64,000 nucleotides of DNA, from assembly GCF_030272615.1 (NCBI RefSeq), contig NC_081410.1, positions 285,633,957 through 285,697,956 on the forward strand. Reading direction: 5' to 3'. Both the position numbers and the translations under genes were made by a program. Shown here piece by piece: positions 21,032-34,354 of the stretch (positions are counted from its first letter, which is position 1; each line of letters begins with the position of its first letter). The notes below the pieces were generated by a model. It did no database searches. It was not told where the DNA came from and was given only the letters and a program-made list of their open reading frames with translations. This stretch comes from Cryptomeria japonica (taxonomy: Eukaryota > Streptophyta > Pinopsida > Cupressales > Cupressaceae).

Positions 21032-24017
21032 GGCCCTGATAGCTAAAGTTGAAGTTAAGGATGAATGGATCATTGATTTAGGATGCTCACATCATATGAC
21101 TGGTGATAAAGGTAAATTCTTGAACTTTCAGGAATACAATGGAGGTCTAGTAAGATTTGGAGATGATAAAGCTTGTTTGATCAAAGGAAAAGGTACTATA
21201 TCTCTTGATGGTAAGCATAATATTGACAATGTTTACTATGTAGAATGTTTAAAGCATAATATTTTGAGTGTTGGTCAATTAGTTGAAAAAGGATTTCAGT
21301 TACAATTCAAGAATGGTAAATGCAAAATTATGAACAGAACTGGTTTGGAAATTGCAATCGGAAATCAAACTAGAGGTAACATCTTTCATTTGAATAACAA
21401 TGAAAAGACATGCTTGATTACACACATTGATTAAAGTTGGCTATGGCATAAGAGACTCTGTCATGCAAATTTTGATTGCATGATAAAAATCAGTACTACT
21501 AAGGCAGTTAGAGACTTACCTAAGATTGTTAAACCTCACAATCTGGTATGTAAGGAATGTCAATTTGGAAAACAAGTTAGAGCATCTTTTAAAAGTATTC
21601 CAGAGAAATCCAATAATGATCTTGACTTAATTCACACTGATTTATGTGGTCCAGCTAGAACTAAAAGCTTACAAGGTGATAGATATTTCATGCTAATCAT
21701 TGATGACTATTCTATAATGTGTTGGGTTACTTTTCTCAAAGAAAAATCAAAAGCACCTGGGAAGTTCAAATTATTCAAAGCAATGGTAGAAAATGAAACC
21801 GATAAGAAAATTAAATGTCTGAGATCATATCAAGGAGGTGAATTCACATCTAAGGAATTTAATACATTATGTGAAGTGAATGGAATCAGAAGACAGTTAT
21901 CAGCACCTCGGACACCACAGCAGAATGGAGTTGTAGAAAGGAAAAATAGAACTATCTTGGATGCAGCCATAAGTATGTTATCTGAAGCAAATCTACCACA
22001 TATATATTGGAGAGAGGCAGTAAGCACATCGGTCTATACATTCAACAAAGTTCACATCAAAGGAGAAACCGGTAAGACCCCTCATGAACTATGGTTTGGT
22101 ATTACTCCTACTCTTAAATATTTTAGAATATTTGGAAGTAAATGCTATATTAGAAGAGATGAGTATATTGGCAAATTTGATCCTAGAAGTGATGAAGGAA
22201 TATTTCTTGGTTATTCATCTAAGAGCATAGCATATAGATGTTTTAACAAGAGATTGCAGAAAATTGTTGAGAGTACAAATGTGAAGATTGATGAACAGTT
22301 TAGAGAAACTTCAAGGTATATAGACTCTGAACCAACAACAGGGATACTGACAAATGAACCTATGTTGAATCCACCAATACAGAATGAAGATCCATTTACC
22401 CCAGTATCATCTGAAAATTCCACTGTAATTGAGGAACAACAGCAAACAAAGACACCCCGGTATGTAAGATTGAACCACTCTGAAAATTAGATAATTGGGA
22501 ATAAGTATCAAGGAGTTATGACAAGAGGAAGACTAGCAAATGAAGAGGTATGTCTTATTTCTCAAATTGAACCATAATCAGTTAATGAGGCATGTGAAGA
22601 TAAACACTGGATTAAAGCTATGGAAGAGGAACTAGAACAAATTAAAAAGAATAACACATGGACATTAGTTCCCCAGCCTAAAGACAAAAATGTGACTGGA
22701 ACAAAATGGGTATTCAAAAACAAACTTAATAAAGATGGTAAGTTAATCAGAAATAAAGAAAGACTAGTGTGTAAGGGATATTCTCAGAAAGAAGGAATTG
22801 ATTATAATGAAACCTTTGCACCGGTAGCTAGAATTGAGACAGTCAGATTATTTTTGGCTTTTGCAGCACATAAGAACTACAAAGTATATGAAATGGATAT
22901 TAAATGTGCATTTTTGAATGGAGATCTTGAAGAAAAAGTTTACATTGAGCAACTTGATGGATTTTCTTTGACAGATAATAAAGATATGGTTTGCAGGTTA
23001 AGGAAAGATTTGTATGGGTTGAAGCAAGCTCCAAGAGCTTGGTATGCTAGATTGGATAAATATCTTTTGAAGATTGGTTTTTCTAAAGGTAATGCTAACA
23101 TCAACTTATACTATAAAGTGACTAATGATGACATTTTGGTTATAGAAGTTTTTGTTGATGATATAATTCTTTTTAGGATTGCAGATTTCACAGACTAATA
23201 AAGGTATATTCTTAAGTCAATCCAAGTACTTGAAGGAGTTACTAAAGAAATTTTTGATGAAGAACTCTAACTGGTAAGCACACCTATGACTACAAATGAC
23301 AAATTATCACTAAGGGATGAATCTACACCTATTAATCCGACTAGGTACAAGTCTATGATACGAGGCCTATTGTATTTGACACAAACAAGACCTGATATTA
23401 TGAATGTAATATGTATTGTTTCAAGATTTCAGAGTAATCCTAGAGAAAATCATGAATCAACAGTAAAAAGGATTTTTTGGTACTTACAAGGCACTACAAA
23501 TCTTGGCTTATGGTATCCTAAAGATGAAAACTTTGAATTATGTGCATACATAGATGCAAATTGGGTAGGAGATGTGGATAATAGAAAAAGCACCACCGGC
23601 GGAGCATTTTTTCTTGGAAGCAGATTAATTTCTTGGTTGAGTAAGAAACAAAGTTGCACATCTTTATCAATAGCAGAATCAAAATATGTTGCAGCAACAA
23701 CTAACTGTACACAGGTATTATGGCTTAAACAAATGTTGAAGGACATAAAGGTAAAATGCAAGGAACCTATAACTATCTATTGTGATAACACTATAGCAAT
23801 TGATATATCTAAGAATCCGGTACTACATTCTAAAACTAAACATGTTTCTATCAAATTGAATTTTCTGAAAGAGAATGTTGAAGCAAAAGAAGTAAAACTG
23901 GTTTATGTGAATACTAAAGAGCAGATTACAAATATTTTCACTAAGCCTTTGCCTAAGGAGACCTTTGAATATTTCAGAGACCAGCTTGGGGTCATACCCC
24001 CACCGGCAGAGACTTAG
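21032..24017 (+). pseudogene. pol: pol polyprotein of copia element B (PR-IN-RT-RH)
   Basis: Protease WIIDLGCSHHMTGDK: the catalytic DSG is DLG (Leu codon at 21078-21080). A TAA at 21432-21434 replaces the Glu codon before the integrase zinc domain (WHKRLCH...CKECQFGK). Integrase core has HTDLCGPARTKSLQGDRYFM, LRSYQGGEF (second catalytic Asp is Tyr, codon 21828-21830), then GVVERKNRTILD with the Glu, and KTPHELWFG. RT from about 22620: [43 protein letters not shown] near 23152. An internal deletion of roughly 30 codons joins FVDDII to the segment before ITQTNKG near 23170. RNase H continues 23286-24017 (IDANWVGDVDNRKSTTGGAF, NIFTKPLPKETFEY). Confidence 0.92.
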
Positions 24018-24421
24018 ATAGTTGATGTTTGTCATCAACCGATAGAATTAACAAAGAAATATTTTACTTCGGCCTTGATGAGGAGAGCTACTTCTTAGGG
24101 GGAGTAGTTGGCATACTGAATTGGTTGAAAGTTTATATTTGAACCTAGCTTTTTGTTTTGGCATTTGATGTCAAAGGGGGAGAGATTGATATGGAAAAAC
24201 ACAAGGAAAACACATGTTGGAAAAACAAAAGGAAAACACATGTTACTCTCAGGGGGAGGGATTGTTACTTTGGGAGAGATTGATTACTCTCTATATCTGA
24301 ATTTTGAATTCTATTTATGATCTCTTTTGGGAGATTATTGGTTTTTGGTTTTTGGCATTTCTGTTTTGGCACTTTGATGGTTTTTCCATCTTGTGTTGCC
24401 ATCAATGCCAAAGGGGGAGAT
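24018..24421 (+). other. 3' UTR and polypurine tract of copia element B
   Basis: Noncoding, with internal PPT-like tracts (CTTAGGGGGAGTAG near 24096, TCAAAGGGGGAGAG near 24171) and a near-duplicate of AAAACACAAGGAAAACACATG (24195-24243). It ends with AAAGGGGGAGAT at 24410-24421 against the 3' LTR. Confidence 0.75.
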
Positions 24422-25482
24422 TTTTGGTATTTTGGTATGGTTTTTTCATTGATGTCAACACCTATAACACTTATCAACTCTGGCACTTTGGAGGATCAGC
24501 AATGTTCACCGGCAAGCAAGTGACTTATGCACAGTCACCGGTATCTGGTACACTGGCAGGATATATTCTTCACCGACACTTGTAATGACATGGAAAACAT
24601 CCAGTTATGTCGAGGACATTGTTTGGACACTTTGTCTTGGAGATTTGTTTATTGGCATATTCGTATTTGCATATTTGATGTTACTGGAAAATAGGTCCAG
24701 GTTATGCACCGACAGGCTTATCTATTCCAGATCAGCACGACACACTTTGGAGATGATTTTGTTGTTATTGTAAATGCATTAAGCCGACATGTTGAATCAA
24801 ATATTGCATCGGTTATTGATTTACTTGTAATTGTTTTATTGTAATATCTTTTAGAGCCGACCTACTAAAATTGGTCTTAGGTTATGGTATATATGTAAGA
24901 TCTTATTTGTAAGATCAATATGCGATATGGATAAGGAATTGTAAGAACGTATATGTGAGAATAAGAAGAGCTATACATGCATACATCATTTGAAGGTGAA
25001 GCAAGGTTTTTGTAAAGACAATCAGAACTACACCGGTACTGAATCCAGCATATGAAGACGCTATTTTGAGAAGTACATCATTATTGGATTTAACCATCCA
25101 ATTGTAGTCAGTGTGACTCCTATTTGTGTTTGAGTAGTGAGCTTTAGGCGCTTGGCCTTTCTGCATGTGCAGACCCTATTTGTATACACATACTATCTGT
25201 AGTAGTATCATCTGATTATGGGTAAGGTTTCCCACCGTGGTTTTTCCCCTTACAGGGTTTCCATGTACAAATATTGGTGTTATGTGTTGTGGATGTTATT
25301 GTCTTTCTGTTTCATGCATTAATCTTTACCGATACTGTAATTAACTAATAAACTGTCTACCGGCATAAAGTTTTGTTTACTGGTATTAAGCATTAAGGTT
25401 AGTTAAGTTGTTTTTGGTTTAAATTTATTTGACAACTGATTCACCCCCCCGCCCCCCTCTCAGTTATCTCTAGGACCTAAAA
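24422..25482 (+). repeat. 3' LTR of copia element B
   Basis: Partner of 18899-19901. Its first bases are TTTTGG, so the canonical TG has mutated. It ends GACCTAAAA, where the 5' copy has GACCTAACA. It carries an extra segment with ATTGGTGTTATGTGTTG near 25270 that the 5' copy lacks. Confidence 0.92.
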
Positions 25483-28400
25483 GTAACATGATCATTTTCT
25501 TTAACATAAGTTCTAAATTCATAATGCAAGAATCTTAATGCTTTCCTTAGATACATGCCATGCATAATATCCTATCTTTCCAATGAAATCACATGATATT
25601 AACTAACAACCATAATTTCCTACATTATAGCATTCCATTCTCTTAAGGTTCTTTCACATATTAATCCACATCCTAAATGAGAACCATGTAATCTAAACTA
25701 ATACAAATAATAACATAAATCAATTCCCATTCCAATCTAAATCTATAATAAAGATAATTATTTTCATTAAACCATTTACTTTCATTGTACAAGATCGTCA
25801 CCATACATCTCATAGTCTCATTATTACAAATAGTCATAATCCTAAGATATCAACTATAATACAATTACAATTATAATTACAATCATAAGAATAATACATC
25901 ATGAGCATGGCTCTTTCTAATACATCTTCATCTCTACATGATAATACATTACATAAATCCAAGATATCCATTACATGAATCAACTACAAGAAACATCCAT
26001 ACTGTTGAAGAATCCATAACCACGCATGAAGAATCCAAGAGAATATCCCCATGGTTAAAAACCACCAATCACCCGACCATGTCAAACCAAAGTAACCACC
26101 CCCCATGCTAGGAGATGACACAAGGTCCCAACCCACACTCTAGACCTAAGTTGGCACCTAACAACCAAAGAGACTAAACTATACAAGGACTCTCAAGAAA
26201 AGAACAATCACAAGCAATAACAAGAAGAAACTCCCAGAGGTGTACAAGTCAATAAAAAATAAATGTAATCCAACAAGGAGGGCACATGTAGGAGTGGAGT
26301 GTCAAGCAACAAATACTATACATAAGGCACAAGCTTGATGGACATGTGGAGCCATGTCAACCTATGAGAGACCAAGGGAGATTGACTTGCCATCGCAATA
26401 GCCTTCCCAACATTATCCTAAAACATCCTCCCTAGGATCAAGTCATGGGGCTCAACTATTCATTATCTTGATTAGTGAATTATTTACCCATCCCATTAAT
26501 TTATTATCATGTTATCACTTGTTTACAATCATGGTAAACTTACAATGTGCCCTGGCAATCTAGAATTCATTCATCCTTCCAAGGAACTTCATGCAAGACT
26601 ATCTATCATGATCCTGATCATCACAGGGAAGCCCACTCCCCCTAACATGTTCCCAAACATAAATACAACAAGAGGCTCATAATCAACACGTAAATCTGAA
26701 AACCATAATCAACATCATGAAGCCATATACATACATGGACATTCAATAATCATAATGCCAAATTAACAACAAGGAGCTTCATCACATAATCAAGCTTCAA
26801 GACAAAAAGGGTAGCCAAAATTTGTCACAATATATAAATAGGATACAAGCAGCAAGGTACATCAACTTGTTGATCTGAGAATAATAAATCGACCCTCTAT
26901 CATGGGTTATCAACATGAAGAGAGCATAAATCCATAGAAGCAATTCACTAAAACATATATTTAAGCCAGAAACCATAAAGGAATCATCAAACTGATAAAA
27001 AAAACACAGAAACTAGAAAACCTCAATAGAATACCGAAAAACACCTCTGGTACAAAATCAACTTAGAATTCCAAAACTAATACAAAACTGGAAAAAAACT
27101 CAATAAACCAGATTAGTGCATCTAACCAATTTTGAAGTGCATTTAAAACTTCCTAAAGCAAATACATTCATTATTTTGGCACATATGACAAACATAATAG
27201 CGCATATATCAAATAGAATGGCATATATACTAATTTAAGTAGTGCATATGGTAAATGAAATAATGCATTTGACACAGAATACAAAAAAATATGGAAAACG
27301 GCTAAGTTACAAATCCAAATTAAAAAAATCAAGGTAAAATCTCTAAGTCCTGAAACCAAAAGGATGAGTGACGCCCATACAAGAATGTATGAAGGATAAA
27401 TTGTGAATCAAAAACATAAAAGCTTCAACCCATGTAGCGTAGATAACACTTATACAACAACTCCATTCAAATCTGAAAACACATTCTTCAAATAATACAA
27501 AACTTAGGGAGATCAAAAGCCCAATGGAAATAGACAATGACAAGGAAACAAGGAGGAAATCACTGAAATCACTCCTCCATGACAATGCCAGACAAAGAAA
27601 ACTGACAAAACCAAATCAAAATTTCCAAATCTCTTCTAAAGCAACCAGATTCACAATGAAGCCAAAACCAACATCCTTAAATGGAAGAAGGACAATATTT
27701 CATCCTAGATAAGTAATTCCAAAATGCACAAAGTCATGCGCTCATGACAAAACTGTCGACCAATGAATATTAAGTATTTTTTCCCATTCCTAAAGTTAGA
27801 CTATGTAATACATTCTATGTAGGGAAATATTTCTTAATAAACTATAGTCTAAAACTATAGAAAAGATTATTTATCCCATATATACGCACATAGATGATTT
27901 ATGCAGACACGAAATATACATAGTAAAAGGAAAATGATACAAAAGCAAAAAAGACCTCCAACCTAGATTAGAAGTGATGGAAGAAATTTGATGAAGTGCC
28001 CACAAAATCCAACAAGCTCCCCAAAGCCAAAATTCAAGCTTGAAAAAATAAAAATTGTAGATAGATTCAAAGAGTGTAACCCGACAACATGCTCAGGTTA
28101 CTGAATAAAAAGGAAACCCAAACCAAAACCCTAGCCTCCAAGACAAAACCCTAACCTCAAAATCAATCAATGAGAATAGAGGGTAGGTAGGGATAATATA
28201 AAACACTTTTATAAATATAAGTGGGATGTAAAAAGAGATATAACATAAGATACTTTATTACTCCCACATAAATAATAATTAAATTATACAAGTACTTATA
28301 GGCTAAGATTAATTAAATCAAATGGGTAATTAAATGAATAACCCAAAGGCTAATAAAATAATTAAATAACCTCTAATTAATATTAATCAACATTAAAGCT

Positions 28401-29434
28401 AAAAGGCAAAAATAAATAATTAAGCCACAAACATTAAACACTAAATTAATAAATAAATAAACCATAAACAATAAATAAATAAATAAACCATAATAGAAAT
28501 TAAATAATAAATATTAAATAAATCATAAATCAACATTAAATAAATAAACATTAAATATTAAATAAGTAAATACTCAAAAGGAAAATTAATCCAATAAATT
28601 AAATTAAACATTATTAACTATAAAATCACACATAAATACATCAAATAAATCAACAATAACTAGCATACTCACAAAGCCACAACTCACTAACTGACATGGA
28701 GAATTACATTGAAATGCTGATGACTCAAGGTGAACAGCTTAGACCTAGAGTATGTAAGGGGAACTCATGCCATCTCTGGACCACATACCATTGGGATTTA
28801 AAGACACGCTCAAACCTGTGAAGCCAGGTGGAGTTGTGTCTAGTATCTACAAATCCTGCAAGCACAAGGCAATGATACAACATATGCACACACACACACA
28901 CACACACATATATAGACAAGTGATAGGGAATGGCAATGGCACATCCCACTCACAATGAGTGATGTGAAATTGTCCCTCTCATGAAGATAGTCATACAATA
29001 ATCAAACACATCACATAATCAACTCATCATATGTAATCATGAACTAGGGTTAGTGTAATCATAATAACATCAAATCCATGATCAATATAAACCATCAATA
29101 GTCCATCAACATATTAATTCATATAGAATCCATCAACATATATATGATTCATCAAACACATATATCCATCAAATTTCATGATCAATAATGATAGTGTCAT
29201 CATCCATATAAATCATCAAAATAGCATATGTCCAATAATGTCTAGCATCATAATGAGTAACTGAAATAAATATATAATCATAATCCAAAAAACCATAAAG
29301 AGTCTAGATAAGTCTATCATGCATGAAATAAAAGTCAAGCCAAGGATGGACACTACAACCAAACCTACTCTTCAATAGCCAACACTTGTTAATTATGCCT
29401 AGGCACTTGTCAGGATCATCATTGAATAGAATGC
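25483..29434. other. AT-rich noncoding DNA with simple repeats
   Basis: Right flank of element B. No coding signal that I can support: short frames only, no recognisable motifs. It is A-rich on the plus strand, with TAAATAAA-type low complexity at 28240-28620 and a CA microsatellite at 28887-28908. It could be the body of an old LTR or LTR-element UTR, but no end was found. Confidence 0.5.
28887..28908. repeat. (CA)11 microsatellite
   Basis: Eleven uninterrupted CA units followed by a short TATATA tract. Confidence 0.95.
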
Positions 29435-29823
29435 TCATGCTATGTCCTTGCTCTTGTAAACCATTTTTTTGAATTTAGGTATATGAAAGGATTCAGTGAT
29501 GGCTTCCTCAAAAAGATAGGATTGATCTCTTCCATCAGGTGCCACTATCATCCTCTTGCTTGTGACATAGTGCTTGGCGCACTCAACCATCAATTCATTG
29601 CACTGCATCACTGGAGGGAAGCCTACTACTTTCACTATTCCCTCTCGATCATCATCTTGGAGTAATTGAAAGGCTTGGTGGTATACAATGGTCCTTGAAA
29701 TTTCTTCATGTTGATTTGAATGAGGTTGATATCTCCTACATTTCCCCAAAATGATACAATTTTGGAATCCATTGCATCTCCCTTTGAGTCATCCTTGATG
29801 AGAGTTTGTTGTGAATTGGCCAT
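29435..29823 (-). pseudogene. small broken minus-strand reading frame, unknown
   Basis: Two overlapping minus-strand frames read as consecutive parts of one protein: MANSQQTLIKDDSKGDAMDS from 29823, then after a frameshift near 29700 IVKVVGFPPVMQCNELMVEC and RDQSYLFEEAITESFHIP, ending near 29435. The style resembles the N-terminal domains of accessory frames in plant retroelements. I cannot name the family, and no second copy is in the window. Confidence 0.35.
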
Positions 29824-32800
29824 ATCTTACTAGAGAAGAACTTCAATTCTAATGTCTTAAGGAAATAATATCACTATCTCCAATGAAAAAATTGCTGATT
29901 GAAGAAGTCAATTCGTTGTGGTTGATGATCAAGTTTGATACCTTCAATGTATTCACCCTAGTCAATAAAAATCATCTTCAATCAGGGAATGAATTCATTG
30001 TGAAAGAGGTCAGTTTGTTGTGACAGATGATCAAAGTTGCTACCTCCAATGATTTCTATTTTGACTTTGATGAATTTTTTTGTCAACAAGAGATGAATTC
30101 ACTTCTAATGGATGACAAACTTGACTGATATGTATAATTAAAATCGTTGCCTTTATAAGCCTGCACAAAATCAATTTTATGTTTGATTAAATGAAATGAT
30201 CAAACACACTTTATATTTGCTTGAAAGGGTGTGATAGTTCATCACAAGGACCACTTGTGAATTCAATTTAATGTTTACAATTAAAACTTTCAAGGTCGAC
30301 TTGTGACTAAATTTTGAATTTAAATAAAAATATTTTTCCTTTCGAATTGGGGGCCCATCCAAGGTGGCAAAACATGCCAAATGCATCATCGTCTAAAAAA
30401 ACTTTCCTTAAGTTGCATTTTTAACATATCAAAGCAAATAGAATGATTCTTATGTTGCATATTTGGCATATGGCAAAGGAAATGATCCAAATCCTTAAGT
30501 CACACTTTCAGGGGGTCCAAGGAAGTGCAATTCAAAATGCCTAAGATTCCCATTGGAAGCTTGATTGGAGATGGAATCGCTTAACTTTTTTTTATCTTAA
30601 TTAGCAAAGGAAATGGAAATCCTTAAGTCATTTCCTAAGGGAAGCAAAGGAAGTCACTCAAAAAGCTTAAGTTGCACATTTACCTAGGCAAAGGAAGTAG
30701 CCTAAGTTCATGGGCTTGATCATTATTTTTAGTGGCCAATCTCCTTCCTCACTTGATATAGCATGATAATAGAAACATATTTAACAAAAAAATGATTATC
30801 TTAATCAAAGGCAATGGAATACAAGGCCGGAGCAAGTGAATATCTTTAAATGCTTAAGTTGCAGTTTCAAGGTTTTAATGACGGTGATTGAAATGCTTAA
30901 GTCACACTTTTGGAAGGTCACTCACATGGATTGAAAAATTATGTTGAACTTTTGGGGGGTCAATGATTATCCTCCAAAAGAAACTTGTCTTAGCCAAATT
31001 TGTACCTGATTTTAATCAAAACCAACGAATGGTGTGAATCCTTGACCTTCAAAATGTCGAATGTGAGATGAACTCAAACTTTCTCATTTTAAAAGGATCT
31101 CTCCTAGTAATCTAACCTAACAAACTCCTAAAACTTAAAGAAAAAGAGGGCTCCCCATTTGTGATGGGGAAATGTGTGAAATGGTCACAACACATACTGA
31201 TAGACATTATAGCTAACTTTGTGTACCCACAAATCCTAAATAGTACATTGGATTTAAATATTTTTTTTCCTTGTCTTAGTATGTGTAAAGGGGAAAATTT
31301 GATTTAGCAATTTGCAACATAGGAGGAGAAATCAGCAAATCAATTTCACTTGGAAAACCTTTACATTCAAAAGAGGGAAGGGAATCCACTAGATTCATTC
31401 ACAAATCAGATAAGGACTGAATACTAAATGGATTGGATAGATTTTTGTGGGTTTTCCTCTCTTTTATAAGTTGAAATGCTAAAATAGGATAAAGTGCTAA
31501 AAAATGAAGATAAAACTAAGAAAATAGTGAGCTATAGATGTGGGATGGAGTTGGGCACCTAGAATTGAGAAGTATAAGCTTAGTCAAATATAACCCTCGA
31601 AAACACTCTGAAAAAGTCGGGACCAGGACGTGGCACCAAGGACCTTCGAAATTTTTGCATGTTGAAAAGGGTTGATTCGTCTCTATGAATGAAGCTTATT
31701 CTGAAGAGTACAACTCCATACATGTTTCCTACACAAAGAAAGAAGGGAAAAAAGGTTGGGAATAGGGGTTTGCCTAAATCAAACCCTAGTTTGGAATCAA
31801 CCTTGAATGAAATATTGCTAATGATTGAAATAAATAATGGAAAGGTATACCTTAGATCTACAATGAATGATGACGATGATTTGCTTCTTAAATGTAATCA
31901 CATATGTTGTATAAAATGGCATGAACATGATGAAACAATAACACACATACATGATTGCAAATGAATGATGTAGTGTTGCTCCACAATAGATAGATGAAGA
32001 ATATGAAACCTTGAAGACCTTTAGAAATGCTTGATGATAAATGCTTCAATGCTTGAATTCTTGATTGTTTGAATGTAGTTCTCCCACTTATCCCCTGTAT
32101 CCACCTTATGTCCAAAAGAGAGGGGAAGACCTCCTTATATACTTTCTTATCGTTAAACATATTAATTTTTCGATATAGGCCGACATGGAGCAAAGTTTCC
32201 TACTCAAATTTGAGATGGGTCGAGGGGTTCAAATTAGGGCCCACCTAAGGAGTCCCAGTGAGGACCAAGACGTGGTGCCTTGGTCCTTACCCATATTTGG
32301 ATGAGGGTTAAGGTTCTATGCAAGGTATAATATGAACATTGTTGCATGGTAGAGGCATAAATAGGTCTAGATCAAGCATGGGGATGAGAACACTAAGGTG
32401 AGGGCCCCAAATCCAGTCAAAATTGCAAAGAGTGCAATCTTAGGATGCTACATTTAGTCCCCACTTTAGAAGGAGTATGAGCTTACAAAAATACTTGTGG
32501 TAAAGTAGATGAATAAGAGAGGAATGTGGAGAAAGATCACAAGGAGTATAAGATGTTAGTAAATTTGAGGAACCAAGCTCCCAATCTTAGGATCTTAACT
32601 CGCTCAAACATGTGCAAGGGCACACAAAACAAGACAAAACCAAAAAGGCAAACAAAAACAAAAAGAAAAAAAAAAGAAAAAAAAAGAAAAAAGACATAAT
32701 AAAAGCTAAGACCAAAATGAGACCTCAAGTCAATTTTGTCATGAAGGATTGCACCTGTGAAGCTAAGTATGAAACCCAACAATCTTGTGAAACATGGGAA

Positions 32801-33102
32801 TAATTTTAGGCCCGTGGGTTGCCTATGGTGAAAGTAGACCTCCCAATTATAGACCGGCTTCCTGCATAATGAATCTCGTACAATTTAACTTTTTCTGATA
32901 AAAAGGATAGAATGCTTGCATGTAATGAAAACCTATACTAAATGACGTGATTGCACCAAAATTGTGTAGTTCTACTTGTTGTCCTAAAACTATTACCAAC
33001 TTCAATAAAGATCAATATTTGTCTCACAAATCAAATAAGATCATGAAATTCATCAATATTTCATTTGAAGGATAGAAGTTCTCCAATCTTGTATGAAGAA
33101 TA
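29824..33102. other. noncoding DNA, left flank of element C
   Basis: No supported gene. It contains a recurring CTTAAGTYRCACTTT-like motif (30407-30910), a 9-bp perfect hairpin at 32261-32287 and an A/G-only stretch near 32646-32694. A 91-codon plus-strand frame at 31689-31964 has no recognisable feature. It ends in GAATA (33098-33102), the left target-site candidate of element C. Confidence 0.5.
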
Positions 33103-34296
33103 TGTTGGCCATTTGGTGGAATTGATTATATGTTGCATTGATGCTTTGTCATTGATGCCAACACTAGCTGTTTGGATGCTTTACCAACACCCTTCTGGTT
33201 CTGGTAGGTTGAGTGGTTTTTGGTTAACTTGGATCTGGCATGATCCTATAGGCTCTGGTATAGTCTGATAATGGAATCATCTTTTTCATGATACTTATAC
33301 TCATATTTGATCAGTTGGTTTTGGTCTGGAGATTGGATGCTATCCTGCTTGCTTAGAAGATTGGTTTCTAGTTCCGGCAAGGGTTTCATCGGCAGAGCTT
33401 TTGATGGAGATCTTTGATGAATTGCATAAGTGGTGTTGGTGCAGCTTCTAATGGAGTTTCAGGATGCTATTGGTGATCATGTTCGAGACTAGGTGGTTGA
33501 AGATCATTGTTGAAGCATGTGGACCTATACCTGGTCCCAATTGATCTAGGTTATGGACCGGCTTTAATGTAACATGTGGATAGGACCTATTGATGTATTT
33601 TTGGGATGTCTTATATGTTCATATTATTTGTTTGGTCTAAGGCTGACATGGTTTATAATTATGTAATCGGTTTATTGTCTAGTGGCCGACCTAATTGTTT
33701 ATGGTCGAGGGTTTATATATATAGATGTAAGATCTCATTGTAGATCATCATGGTTATTGTAAGAGGTCATGATCAAGGAATGTAATGTGTGAATAATGTA
33801 ATATTATTTAGGTAGAGGAGTTGGTCAATCATTGGAGATCGAATTGGTTTTATGTAATAAGATTTAGTCCTCCATTATTGAGCTTAACCAGAACTGTACT
33901 CGGGCATAGGAGATGTTATCTTTTGCAGTTCAACACTTCTCTGAATTGTAGTCTAGAGTTATATGTAGTTAGTGAGGCTCCTTTTGTGATAAGTAGTGCG
34001 CTCTAGGTTGTTGGCCTTCCTGCAAGTGCAGGCCCCTTCATTGTAATTCACATACTACAAAATTATTATCTAACTATGGGTAGGCTTCCCATTGTGGTTT
34101 TTCCCTTTACTAGGTTTTCCACATACAAATCTTGGTGTTATGCGGATGGCTTTTGTTCTGTGATTATTGTTTATGCTTAATTGGTTTATCTGCTATTCTG
34201 ATATTAAAGTTTAAATTGCTAATGGTTCTTATAATTTGTGACAACTAATTCACCCCCCCCTCTTAGTTATCTTTTAGTTATTTGAACTATCTAACA
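33103..34296 (+). repeat. 5' LTR of copia element C
   Basis: A 1,194-bp LTR, TGTTGGCCAT ... TATCTAACA. It contains a TATATATATA box at 33713-33723 and ATGTAAGATCTCATTGTAGA immediately after, then the C-rich AATTCACCCCCCCC box near 34248. Partner at 39165-40376. Confidence 0.93.
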
Positions 34297-34298
34297 AT

Positions 34299-34310
34299 TG
34301 GTATCAGAGC
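34299..34310 (+). other. tRNA-iMet primer-binding site of element C
   Basis: TGGTATCAGAGC, 2 nt after the 5' LTR. Confidence 0.95.
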
Positions 34311-34354
34311 TTTGGTCCTCTCTACTGAAAGCTTAACCGCTTGAGGAAGATCCT

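Larger units (their letters stand above)
18899..25482 (+). mobile_element. Ty1/copia element B, full length
   Basis: A 6.6-kb plus-strand element with both LTRs (18899-19901 and 24422-25482), tRNA-iMet PBS, gag, pol and PPT. Flanks are CTAAC (18894-18898) and GTAAC (25483-25487), a 5-bp duplication with one mismatch. Inactive: stops in gag, protease Ser changed to Leu, integrase Asp changed to Tyr, and an RT deletion after FVDD. Confidence 0.93.

Noticed and set aside
28120-28165. Telomere-like CCCTAAC words (AAACCCTAGCC, AAACCCTAACC)
   Set aside because: Only isolated words, no array; common in plant noncoding DNA.
28767-28958. Open frame across the CA microsatellite
   Set aside because: Length comes from the repeat (THTHTH); no other coding signal.
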